A stretch of DNA of 64,000 bases from Phycisphaerales bacterium. GTDB taxonomy: Bacteria; Planctomycetota; Phycisphaerae; Phycisphaerales; UBA1924. The stretch is from positions 124,001 to 188,000 of the forward strand of contig JAJDDC010000070.1 of assembly GCA_029260515.1 (NCBI GenBank). The letters are read 5' to 3'. Both the position numbers and the translations under genes were made by a program. The notes beneath the pieces are model-generated. The model was not told where the DNA came from and searched no databases. It was given only the letters and a program-made list of their open reading frames with translations. This document shows, in pieces, positions 7,709-14,989 of the stretch. Numbering within the stretch: position 1 is the first letter of the stretch; the number at the start of each line of letters is the position of its first letter.

Positions 7709-9235
7709 TCACGCGTACCTTGAGTACTTCGTCTCGTAGGCCCGGTCCAGGTTCTGCACCATGTACCGCAGCGCATCGACCGCGTGGTCCGAGCCGTCCT
7801 TGACCGGCTCGAGCGATTCCGGGCGGTCGGCGTGGTACCGGTAGGTCTCGAGCGACTCGATCAGCCGCGCGCAGCGCCGATGCACGTACAGCCGCGGCGC
7901 CCCCCCCGCCGGTCTCAGCCGCGACCGCACCAGCTCCAGCCCCTCGCCCACGCCCAGGCGCCGATGCTTGACGACGAGCCCCGCCGCCCGCATCGCGTGG
8001 ATATCGCTCACGCCCGTCTGGCCCGAGCGCTGCGAGCCCGCCGGGTCCACGCCGATCCACGCCAGCGCGGGCCACGCCGCCGACTTGATCGCCTCGACGT
8101 GCTGGGCCAGCACCATCCCCGCCTCCACCCGCTCGTCCACGACCCACAGCACGCCCGACGGGTCCAGCCCCGCCCACAGCACCACCGTCGGCGCCCGGAT
8201 CCCGAAGTCCATCCCCCCCACCCAGAGCCATCCCTCGCGTGATTCGGGCAGCCCGCCCACGACGTGCGCGCCCGCGTCAAACTCCGGCAGCACGCAGTCG
8301 CTCCGCCTGGGCGCCAGGCACAGCATCTCCGCCTTCCACGTCCCCTCGCCCACCCGGCGTTTCTGCGTCAGCGCGTCCCCGACGTCCACGTGCCCGGGCG
8401 CCACGCCCCGCGCGTCACGCGACTTGGCCCGCCCGGCGCACTCGTCGAGCAGCCCGCATGGCGAATCGCACGCGTACCCGTCGCCGCACCGCCCGAGAAC
8501 GTCCACCAACCCCCACCGGAACAGGCGCCTGGTCGCGTCCTCGCCCTCGCATTCCTGGACGAGCCGGTGCATGAGCCCGTAGGGCACGTGCATGGTCGAG
8601 AGGCACTCGACCGAGCCCCGCACCGCGACCTCGCCGCACATCTTCGAGCGCGTGACCAACTGCGCCGCCTCCCACACCCCCGGGTCGAACAGCTCGACCT
8701 CGTCGCACCGGAGCTTCTGCACGCGCGTGCCGCGGACCGACGTCTGCGACTGGGCCAGCAGCTCCAGGCTCGAGCCGTTGACCAGGCGCACGCGCCGCTC
8801 GGTGATCCGCCCGTCCACCAGCCCGCGAAGACCCGGACGCGCCAGGAACGTGCGCAGGTGCGTGTGCATCCGCTTGGCCTGCTCGAGAGAGCCGCCAAGC
8901 ACGCGGATCTCTATCCCGTCCTTGAAGACCATGTCCGCCAGCGACGCGATGGCGGCCAGGAACGTCTTGCCGCCCCCGCGGTTCGCCCACACCACCATGT
9001 CGCGGGGCGTCTCATCCTCGAAGAACGCGTGGCACAAATAGTCGAACGGCGGCGCGTGCCCATCGATCAGGGCCTCGCGCGCAACCTCCACACCCAGCGC
9101 CTCGCGTACCCACGCGTGCAGCTCGTCGTGCGTCCGCGGGCGCGGCCGCACAACCTCCTGCGCGCGCGCGTGCACACCCTTCTCAACGCCGTCCGCGCGT
9201 GCGGCGTCCGCGTCCCCCCCAGGACTCTGCCCCAT
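7709..9235 (-). CDS. Terminase large subunit-like protein
   Basis: A 508-residue protein with the two-domain plan of phage TerL, the motor that pumps and cuts DNA during packaging. The ATPase has Walker A ANRGGGKT (residues 84-91), Walker B LRCDE (D178, E179) and a coupling motif STMH near 213. The RNase H-like nuclease follows, with acidic residues in GMDFG (D343), GVDPAG (D398) and GSDHAVDALRY (D483, D487). Between the domains is a four-cysteine cluster, C250-x5-C256-x3-C260-x5-C266, which could bind a metal. All key residues are present, so it looks intact. It is the last gene of a four-gene operon with no capsid, portal or tail genes nearby. Its start has a GAGGGGGG Shine-Dalgarno sequence. 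Confidence 0.88.
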   Translation of the reverse strand: MGQSPGGDADAARADGVEKGVHARAQEVVRPRPRTHDELHAWVREALGVEVAREALIDGHAPPFDYLCHAFFEDETPRDMVVWANRGGGKTFLAAIASLADMVFKDGIEIRVLGGSLEQAKRMHTHLRTFLARPGLRGLVDGRITERRVRLVNGSSLELLAQSQTSVRGTRVQKLRCDEVELFDPGVWEAAQLVTRSKMCGEVAVRGSVECLSTMHVPYGLMHRLVQECEGEDATRRLFRWGLVDVLGRCGDGYACDSPCGLLDECAGRAKSRDARGVAPGHVDVGDALTQKRRVGEGTWKAEMLCLAPRRSDCVLPEFDAGAHVVGGLPESREGWLWVGGMDFGIRAPTVVLWAGLDPSGVLWVVDERVEAGMVLAQHVEAIKSAAWPALAWIGVDPAGSQRSGQTGVSDIHAMRAAGLVVKHRRLGVGEGLELVRSRLRPAGGAPRLYVHRRCARLIESLETYRYHADRPESLEPVKDGSDHAVDALRYMVQNLDRAYETKYSRYA

Positions 9236-9252
9236 CGATCACCCCCCTCGGC

Positions 9253-9483
9253 TCACCCCACCCGCAGCACGCGCAGCAACGCCCGTGCCCGATCCGCGTC
9301 CACCCGCCTGAGCGCCCGCAGCACAGCCGCCCGCTGGGCGCCGGTCAGAAAGAACGTCAACGCGTGCGGCAGCTCGCCCGCGTCCGGCGCAACCGCCGGC
9401 GCCGGCACGCCGCCAGCCACTGCGGTGGCCGGCATCCCGCCGCCCCGCCCCGCCCCGCTCGATGCCTGTCCCGCCCCCATCAC
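9253..9483 (-). CDS. Small hypothetical protein in the terminase operon
   Basis: A 76-residue protein that overlaps the stop of the ABC-GNAT gene by 4 bp (GTGATG; either GTG at 9483 or ATG at 9480 could start it). It ends 17 bp before the terminase. The first half is Gly/Ala/Pro-rich and probably unstructured. The second half is a predicted helix pair (LTGAQRAAVLRALRRVDADR, ARALLRVLRV). The position directly before a terminase large subunit is where a small terminase or adaptor often sits, but no family signature is visible. The tight spacing on both sides supports a real gene. Confidence 0.6.
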   Translation of the reverse strand: MMGAGQASSGAGRGGGMPATAVAGGVPAPAVAPDAGELPHALTFFLTGAQRAAVLRALRRVDADRARALLRVLRVG

Positions 9484-10850
9484 CCACTCCCGACAACGTG
9501 CGCATACCCGACGGGGCGCGACGCCAGGCGCACGCCCGCCGACCTCGCGACATCACCCCACGCCCGCCCGAGCTGCCCGCGTGTCGCGCGCGAGGCGTTC
9601 GCCCACCGGGCAAGCTCCCGCCGGACGAGCGGATCGCCCGCCGCCTCGTCCGCCCGGTCCGCAACGAGCAGCTCATTCGCCTCGTACCCCGCGTGCGTCA
9701 GCGCGTCGCCCAGACGCGCGTCGGGCGCCAGCACGCCCGTGCGGTACACACGCATCCCTGCCCGCTCGAAGAACGGGCAGAACGCGCCCATCGCCGCCAG
9801 GGCCTCTGTCGCGGGTGTCTGCGGCGATCGCAGGTACGCGCCCACCAACCGACGCGCGACGCCCATCCCACGCGACCTCGGCTCGACCACGACCCGCGAG
9901 ATGCAGCGCAGCTCGCGGTTGATCCGCAGTGCCCGCGGCCGGAGCGGCCCGCGCGTATACCGCCCGGGCCAGGGCAGATCGCGCCACGCCGCGTTGAGCG
10001 TCGGGCGGCTGACGACGAGCACGCCCGCGAGCAGCGGGCCCCGGGGCGTGCCCCGCCACGCACGGAGCACCCGCGTCCACGTCGCCGGGCGACCGCCGCG
10101 GTAATGACAGCCGCCCAGCGCGTCGTAATCCTCGATCGAGCCGTCCTCGACCCGCACGCGCGGGCCCGGGCCGCGAGCCCGCCCGGCCTCGACACGGCTC
10201 GACCCATCCGGCGACACCCGGACGAGCACGTCCGGGCGCAGCATCCCGGGCATGTCCTCGTGCGCCGTCGCGCACACCACGCGCACACCACGATGACGCC
10301 CGGCCCACCTGCGCACGCACACCGCGACGCCGTGCGCCGTCGTGCGGTCCAGCGACGAGCAGAACTCGTCGCCCAGCACCCACACGCCCTCCCCGCACCC
10401 ACGCTGCGCAACGACCATCGCCCGTGCGAGCGAGAGGCGCCAGCGTTCCCCGTCCGAGAGCGCACACGCGGGGCGGGCCAGCAGCGACGCCTCGCCGAGC
10501 CCCGCCGCCGCCAGCGCCTCCATCGCCTGCTCCAGGCGCCCGCCGACCACCTCGACCACCGCACGCGAGGTGCGGGCGAACGCGCCCGCTTCGACGTGCA
10601 CGACCCGCTCGCCACGCTGCATCAGGTGTGTTCGCAGCGTACGCATGACCGTGGACTTTCCCGACCCGCTGGCGCCCGTGAGCAACGCCACACGCCCGCC
10701 CCCAAGCCCCGTCAATGACCCGAGGGCCGCGTTGCTTGGCATGGTCGCCGAACCGACACGACCGTCGAGCAACAGCCCGAACGGCGCCACCGCCCGCAGC
10801 ACGCGCCTGCTGTGCGTCCCGACCTCTCTGGTGTTTGATGCGATGATCAC
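9480..10850 (-). CDS. ABC-type ATPase fused to GNAT-like acetyltransferase
   Basis: A 456-residue fusion matching the COG2401 type (ABC ATPase fused to a predicted acetyltransferase). The ABC half has Walker A GASGSGKST (59-67), signature LSDGERWR (131-138), Walker B VWVLGDEF with D161/E162, and the switch histidine in ATAHEDM (H197). There are no membrane segments, so it is a soluble ABC protein. The C-terminal half has a GNAT acetyl-CoA motif, RVVVEPRSRGMGVARRL (about 319-335), and the downstream FFERAGMRVYRTG that is usual in GNAT folds. Its start overlaps the HTH gene stop (ATGA) and its stop overlaps the next start, so it is firmly part of the terminase operon. Its role is unknown; coupling to DNA packaging or to modification of a DNA-bound protein is inference. 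Confidence 0.82.
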   Translation of the reverse strand: MIIASNTREVGTHSRRVLRAVAPFGLLLDGRVGSATMPSNAALGSLTGLGGGRVALLTGASGSGKSTVMRTLRTHLMQRGERVVHVEAGAFARTSRAVVEVVGGRLEQAMEALAAAGLGEASLLARPACALSDGERWRLSLARAMVVAQRGCGEGVWVLGDEFCSSLDRTTAHGVAVCVRRWAGRHRGVRVVCATAHEDMPGMLRPDVLVRVSPDGSSRVEAGRARGPGPRVRVEDGSIEDYDALGGCHYRGGRPATWTRVLRAWRGTPRGPLLAGVLVVSRPTLNAAWRDLPWPGRYTRGPLRPRALRINRELRCISRVVVEPRSRGMGVARRLVGAYLRSPQTPATEALAAMGAFCPFFERAGMRVYRTGVLAPDARLGDALTHAGYEANELLVADRADEAAGDPLVRRELARWANASRATRGQLGRAWGDVARSAGVRLASRPVGYAHVVGSG

Positions 10851-11308
10851 GACGACGGAGCCTCGGACTCGAACAGCGCCCGCACCGCGTCGTGATGCCG
10901 ACGAACGGTGTGCAGACTCAGACCCAATCGCTCCCCGGTCTCGCGCATCGATCGCCCCTCGAGCATCAGCGAGGTCGCGACGCGCCGGCGCGTGTGCGAC
11001 CAGGACGTGCGGCTGCGCGCGACGAACGTGAACAACGGGTCCAGCTCACGCTCGACCAATCGCTTGAGCCGCCGACGCAGCGACCGGGGCGAGCCCCCGC
11101 CCAGGCTCGCGATCTCCACGACACTCCGCCCGTCGCGGTAGTGCGCGTGCACCAGCGCCCTGTCCGAGGGGGCGAGCAGGTCCGCCCGCTCGACGATCCG
11201 CTCGACAAGATCTCTGCGGCGCTTCCGCCTCAGATCGGTCGCCTCCGATGGCGAGAAGGCCGAGCCCGCCCTGTCCACTGCCCCGGTGTGCTGCGCACGA
11301 CGATCCAT
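10847..11308 (-). CDS. Sigma-like double-HTH DNA-binding protein
   Basis: A 153-residue protein, first gene of the terminase operon. The ATG at 11308 was chosen because GAGGAG lies 7-8 bases upstream; the reading frame continues further upstream but passes through the AT-rich promoter region and looks non-coding. Two helix-turn-helix candidates are visible: a sigma region 4-like stretch (about 45-85: LAPSDRALVHAHYRDGRSVV, then SPRSLRRRLKRLVE) and a second at 117-145 (EGRSMRETGERLGLSLHTVR). It is strongly basic. It could be the operon activator or a small-terminase-like DNA recognition subunit. It overlaps the ABC-GNAT start by 4 bp. Confidence 0.75.
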   Translation of the reverse strand: MDRRAQHTGAVDRAGSAFSPSEATDLRRKRRRDLVERIVERADLLAPSDRALVHAHYRDGRSVVEIASLGGGSPRSLRRRLKRLVERELDPLFTFVARSRTSWSHTRRRVATSLMLEGRSMRETGERLGLSLHTVRRHHDAVRALFESEAPSS

Positions 11309-11440
11309 GTCATTACTCCTCGCATTTGGGTCAGTTTTGCTCGGGTACACATACTTATGAGTGTTCTCTATATTGCATACACATTCATGTTTGTAGCTAG
11401 AGTGTGAACTCTTTGCAAGTGGGTTGTATGGTTGGTCAAC
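11309..11440. promoter_or_regulatory. AT-rich divergent operator/promoter region
   Basis: This stretch is strikingly AT-rich against the surrounding GC-rich DNA and lies between the HTH-led operon (minus) and the CI/LexA-like repressor (plus). TACACAT occurs twice in direct orientation, at 11346-11352 and 11378-11384, 32 bp (three helical turns) apart. GAGTGT occurs at 11359-11364 and 11400-11405. Each TACACAT begins a partial dyad (ACAC...GTGT at 11347-11364; ACAT-TC-ATGT at 11381-11390), and GAGT-GTGA-ACTC spans 11400-11411. A possible minus-strand promoter is TTGCAA (11418-11413), a 17-bp spacer and TACAAA, but it is weak. The layout fits cooperative binding sites for the adjacent repressor. 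Confidence 0.55.
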
Positions 11441-11540
11441 AATCCAGCGCACAAGCCCGGTCGGCCTCGACCGCAACGGGCCCGGGACGCGTCCGCCCGG
11501 GCGATCGTTCGAGCGCAGGCGGACGCAGACGAGCCCTTGC

Positions 11541-12359
11541 ATGTCTTCGCAACGTGAGTCCGGTGTCGCAGTTCTCATCCGTGCCCGTCGCCACCAGCTC
11601 TCGCTCACGCTCGACGAACTCGCCCGGCGCGTCTCGTGCGCCAAGAGCTATTTGTCGCACGTGGAGAACGGTCGGCGCGGCCCGCCGAGCGACACGATCC
11701 TCTCGGCGCTCGAATGCGCACTCGATCTGCCGACCGGTCGTCTGATCGAGGCCGCGCAGTGGGAACGCACACCGCCTCCGATGAAGCGGAGTCTTGTGCG
11801 ACTCCAGAGCGGGCAGCGGGCGGCCAGGCGCCTGGCGGACCTCGCCGCCGCGGGTTCGCTCGACAGCGCGTTCAGAACGGGCGAGCTACGCCGCCTTGTG
11901 GACACGCTCGCGCCCCCTGGCGACGAACCGGCACGGATCGCGCTTCCCCTGGAGGTCCCGCTGATCAACTCGGTCAGCGCCGGGTATCCGACAGCGTTCA
12001 CGGATCTGGGCTACCCCGCGCGGATCGCCGACGAGTACGTCCGGTGCCCGGACCTGCACGACCCGGACGCGTTCGCGGCCCGTGTCGTGGGCGACTCGAT
12101 GGCGCCCGATTACAGAGAGGGGGACATCGTGGTCTTCAGCCCGGCCCGGGACGTCCGCTCGGGCGCCGATTGCTTTGTCCGCCTGGAGCCCGACCACGAG
12201 AGCACGTTCAAGCGGGTCTATTTCGAGCCGGGCGAGGCGGGGGCCGAGCTGATCCGCCTCCAGCCGATCAATCCCGACTACACCCCCCGGGTAGCGCCCC
12301 GCGAGGAGGTGGCGGGGCTGTACGCGGCGGTCTCGGTGACCCGCTCGATCACGCCCTGA
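11541..12359 (+). CDS. CI/LexA-type repressor (XRE HTH plus S24 peptidase)
   Basis: A 272-residue repressor. Residues 9-65 are an XRE/Cro-type HTH (LTLDELARRVSCAKSYLSHV). Residues 140-265 are an S24 self-cleaving peptidase domain: a likely Ala147-Gly148 cleavage bond in VSAGYPTAF, catalytic Ser186 in VVGDSMAPDYREGDIV, and Lys224 in TFKRVYF. All three elements are in the order found in phage CI and LexA, which inactivate themselves when RecA filaments form after DNA damage. The ATG at 11541 was chosen because the HTH begins eight residues later. It is divergent from the HTH/ABC-GNAT/terminase operon across an AT-rich operator region, the usual arrangement of a prophage switch. Repression of that operon is inferred. 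Confidence 0.85.
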   Translation: MSSQRESGVAVLIRARRHQLSLTLDELARRVSCAKSYLSHVENGRRGPPSDTILSALECALDLPTGRLIEAAQWERTPPPMKRSLVRLQSGQRAARRLADLAAAGSLDSAFRTGELRRLVDTLAPPGDEPARIALPLEVPLINSVSAGYPTAFTDLGYPARIADEYVRCPDLHDPDAFAARVVGDSMAPDYREGDIVVFSPARDVRSGADCFVRLEPDHESTFKRVYFEPGEAGAELIRLQPINPDYTPRVAPREEVAGLYAAVSVTRSITP

Positions 12360-12467
12360 GAAGCCCCACGCAGCCCGGAACAGGCCAGGGCGCGGGGCGT
12401 ACCATTGGGGGTGGCCCGCCGCGAGGGACGGGCCCCCGTGCACGCATCACATTGGAGGCCCACCGCG

Positions 12468-13304
12468 ATGGCCAAGATGTTCTACACGCTCGAGGAGGCC
12501 GCCCAGCGTCTCGGGATGTCCGAGGACGAGGTGCAGGCCCTGGCCGAGAGCGGGCAGCTCCAGGAGTTCCGCGACCGCGACCGCCTGGTGTTCAAGGTGG
12601 ACCAGGTGGACCTGCTCGCGGGGGGGGGCGACGACGAGATCGGCGACGACATCACGCTCGCCGAGAGCTCCGAGCTCGAGCCCATCAGCCTGTCCTCGTC
12701 CGGCTCCGGGTCGGCCTTCGCGGTCGAGAACTCGGGCGAGTCCACGGGCGTGAGTATCTTCGACCCCGACGCCGACGACCAGGCCGACCCGTCCGCCGAC
12801 ACACTCGTCACCGGCGCCATCAGCACACCCGACCTGAGCATGGACTCCAACGCGTCGGGCTCCGGTCTCGCCCAGCTCACGCTCGAGCCGGACGACACGT
12901 CGCTGGGCGCAAACCTGCTCGATGATGTGTACGGCGACGAGAGCGGCGGATCCGAGGCTGGCGAGAGCGCCATCGGCGGCTCGGCGATCGCCGCGGCCTC
13001 CGGGGGCGCGCTGTTCGAGTCCGCGGGCGAGAGCGACTTCGGCGGCACACAGACCGCGGCGCAGGCCGCGCTCATGCCCATCGCCGAGGCCTACGACGGC
13101 CCGTGGTCGGGCCTCGCGGGCGGGCTCGCGCTGGCGATGGTCATTATCCTGGCCGCGACGCTCGCCGTCACAATCCTCGGCCTGGCCGGCTCCTCGGGCG
13201 TGCTCGCGGGGCTGACCGGTTCGGTCTACATGGTCCTGGGCGGCGCCGCGATCATGATGCTCGTCTTCGCGGGCGTTGGCTGGGTCATGCTCCGCAAGAG
13301 CTGA
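12468..13304 (+). CDS. MerR/excisionase-like HTH protein with membrane anchor
   Basis: A 278-residue protein. The N-terminus (residues 1-45: MFYTLEEAAQRLGMSEDEVQ) is a helix-turn-helix of the MerR/excisionase type. A long acidic, Ser/Gly/Asp-rich, probably disordered linker (about 50-205) follows. Two membrane helices close it: one around 215-238 (LAGGLALAMVIILAATLAV) and one around 245-275. The HTH would face the cytoplasm, held at the membrane. The ATG at 12468 has GGAGG nine bases upstream. A strong terminator follows the stop. Planctomycetes have several proteins of this layout; no target or role is known to me. Confidence 0.72.
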   Translation: MAKMFYTLEEAAQRLGMSEDEVQALAESGQLQEFRDRDRLVFKVDQVDLLAGGGDDEIGDDITLAESSELEPISLSSSGSGSAFAVENSGESTGVSIFDPDADDQADPSADTLVTGAISTPDLSMDSNASGSGLAQLTLEPDDTSLGANLLDDVYGDESGGSEAGESAIGGSAIAAASGGALFESAGESDFGGTQTAAQAALMPIAEAYDGPWSGLAGGLALAMVIILAATLAVTILGLAGSSGVLAGLTGSVYMVLGGAAIMMLVFAGVGWVMLRKS

Positions 13305-13326
13305 GGACTGCACACGACATACTCGA

Positions 13327-13355
13327 CGCCGGGCGCTCGGGCGCCCGGCGTTTTT
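13327..13355 (+). terminator. Rho-independent terminator
   Basis: A 10-bp perfect GC stem (CGCCGGGCGC with GCGCCCGGCG), loop TCGG, then five T. It ends the HTH membrane protein transcript on the plus strand. No T run follows on the other side, so it should not serve the convergent GbsR-like gene. Confidence 0.9.
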
Positions 13356-13365
13356 CGTGCGCCCG

Positions 13366-13929
13366 TCACCGCCCCTTTGTTTTGTCGAGCGTCGCCTTGG
13401 CAAGCAGCTTGGCCGCGGCCTGGAGGCCCTTGCCCTTCGGGCCCGCGAACCGCTCGCCGAGCATCGCGACCAGCTCGAAGACCTCCTGCATCTCGTCGAG
13501 CCGCTCGTCGAGGTCGCGTGCCGAGGCGTGCGCGTTGCGCCCGCCTGTGGGCGTGAGCCCGCGCACCTCCTCGAGCGATTCGAGCAGGGGCTCGACCTCG
13601 CGCTTGACCCGCTCGCGCAGGATCGCGCGGAACATCGCCCAGACGTCTTGCTCGGCCTGGAAGTACTCGCGGCGCTCCCCGGGCCTGGGCGCCTTGGCGA
13701 TCACGCCCCACTCGACCAGGGCGCGGAGCGACATCGACGCGTTGCCGCGGCTGATGTGCAGACGCTCCATGAGCTCGTCGGCGCTCATCGCGTCGCCCGT
13801 CACGAACAGCAGCGCATGGACCTCGGCCATCGTCCGCGAGATGCCCCAGACGCTGCCCATCCGACCCCAGGCGTCGATGAACCGGTCCTGGGCCTTGAGC
13901 AGCTGGTCTGGCGGGTCTTGGGGGGGCAT
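13366..13929 (-). CDS. GbsR/MarR-family transcriptional regulator
   Basis: A 187-residue winged-helix regulator. The DNA-binding core spans about residues 25-95: WGISRTMAEVHALLFVTG, then MSADELMERLHISRGNASMS as recognition region, and a wing at PRPGERREYF. The C-terminal half is helical and acidic, with a coiled-coil-like stretch (ARDLDERLDEMQEVFELVAM) suited to dimerisation. The GbsR type is known from choline and osmolyte gene control, but here the gene lies 32 bp downstream of a UbiA-family prenyltransferase on the same strand, so it may sit in that operon. Its ligand cannot be inferred. Confidence 0.85.
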   Translation of the reverse strand: MPPQDPPDQLLKAQDRFIDAWGRMGSVWGISRTMAEVHALLFVTGDAMSADELMERLHISRGNASMSLRALVEWGVIAKAPRPGERREYFQAEQDVWAMFRAILRERVKREVEPLLESLEEVRGLTPTGGRNAHASARDLDERLDEMQEVFELVAMLGERFAGPKGKGLQAAAKLLAKATLDKTKGR

Positions 13930-13961
13930 CGCGGGTGAATCCTACCTCGCCGGCTCGGTGT

Positions 13962-14909
13962 TCAGAGGAGCGTGTCGATCACGCCCGCGCCACCGAGCAC
14001 GAGCGCGACGACCCCGTTGAGCGTGAAGAAGGCCATGGGGATGCCCGCCCGGCCCCGCCGCGCGAGGACCGCGTGCTCCCAGACAAGCACGGCGCCCACG
14101 ACGCACACGCCCGCGAGGAAGACCCACCCAAGGAGCGGCTCCACCCACCAGGCGCCGAGCAGTGCCGCCAGCGCCAGCGCGTGCAGCACGCGGCTGATCC
14201 ACGCGGCGCCCCGCCAGCCGAATCGGGCCGGCACGCTCTCGAGCCCGCGCTGTCGATCAAAGTCCATATCCTGGAGTGCGTAGATCACGTCGAAGCCCGC
14301 GACCCAGACGAGGACCATCGCCGCGAGCCAGAGGACGCCCGCGGGCGCAGCGGGCTCGCCGCTGACGGCGATCGCCGCGGCGATCGGGCTGACCGCCAGC
14401 GCCCCGCCGAGGAACGCGTGGCACAACCACGTGAACCGTTTGGTGAACGAGTAGAACGCGATCCAGGCGAGCACGACCCACGACAGCAGCGTCGGCCAGG
14501 GGTTGCCGAAGAACACCCAGAACAGCCCGCAGCACGCGACGAAGGCGAGGGCGGCGCCCGCGAGCACAACCGCGCCGTCGCGCCCGCGCAGGCGACCGGC
14601 GGCGAACTGGCGGCCGGCGGTTCTGGGGTTTGCCCTGTCGATCTCGCGGTCCGCGACGCGGTTGACCACCATCGCCCACGTCCGCGCGAAGAACATGCAC
14701 GCGACGATGAGCACGAGCTGGCCCGCGAACGCGCCCCAGTGGATCCCGCCCTCGTCGTGTGCGGGCGCGACCAGGAACGCCGCGAGCACCGCGAAGGGCA
14801 GCGCGAAGACCGAGTGCGCCAGCTTGATGTCCGCCCCGAGCAGGCGGAGCTTGGCGCCCCAGCCCAGCCCGGGCGCCGACTCGTTCACGCTCGCGGCGCC
14901 CGTGCTCAT
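13962..14909 (-). CDS. UbiA-family prenyltransferase (MqnP/UbiA-like)
   Basis: A 315-residue integral membrane prenyltransferase with about eight or nine hydrophobic helices. The two Asp-rich magnesium-diphosphate motifs are present: NRVADREIDRANPRT (about residues 83-97) and LQDMDFDRQRGLES (about 210-223). The family attaches a polyprenyl chain to an aromatic ring in quinone synthesis. The sequence around both motifs resembles the subgroup called putative 4-hydroxybenzoate polyprenyltransferase, which in many bacteria serves the futalosine menaquinone pathway as MqnP. No other menaquinone gene is in the window, so the exact substrate is uncertain. It is followed by the GbsR-like regulator. 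Confidence 0.85.
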   Translation of the reverse strand: MSTGAASVNESAPGLGWGAKLRLLGADIKLAHSVFALPFAVLAAFLVAPAHDEGGIHWGAFAGQLVLIVACMFFARTWAMVVNRVADREIDRANPRTAGRQFAAGRLRGRDGAVVLAGAALAFVACCGLFWVFFGNPWPTLLSWVVLAWIAFYSFTKRFTWLCHAFLGGALAVSPIAAAIAVSGEPAAPAGVLWLAAMVLVWVAGFDVIYALQDMDFDRQRGLESVPARFGWRGAAWISRVLHALALAALLGAWWVEPLLGWVFLAGVCVVGAVLVWEHAVLARRGRAGIPMAFFTLNGVVALVLGGAGVIDTLL

Positions 14910-14936
14910 CGGGCAAGGCTACGCCGCATAAATACA

Positions 14937-14961
14937 CCCGGGCGGCTCCTCCCCGCCCGGG
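14937..14961 (-). terminator. Terminator-like hairpin after the FG-GAP gene
   Basis: A 9-bp perfect stem (CCCGGGCGG with CCGCCCGGG) around a 7-base loop. On the minus strand it is followed by TGTATTTAT, an AT-rich but imperfect T tract. It lies between the FG-GAP gene and the UbiA-family gene. Confidence 0.55.
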
Positions 14962-14989
14962 CACATTCACCGACCCGCCCGGCGCCGCG

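Noticed and set aside
11309..11644. Longer N-terminus for the sigma-like HTH protein
   Set aside because: The added residues come from the AT-rich operator region and the repressor coding strand, with unusual composition; GAGGAG fixes the start at 11308.
7709..12359. A complete prophage
   Set aside because: No integrase, capsid, portal, tail or lysis genes and no attachment repeats were found on either side.
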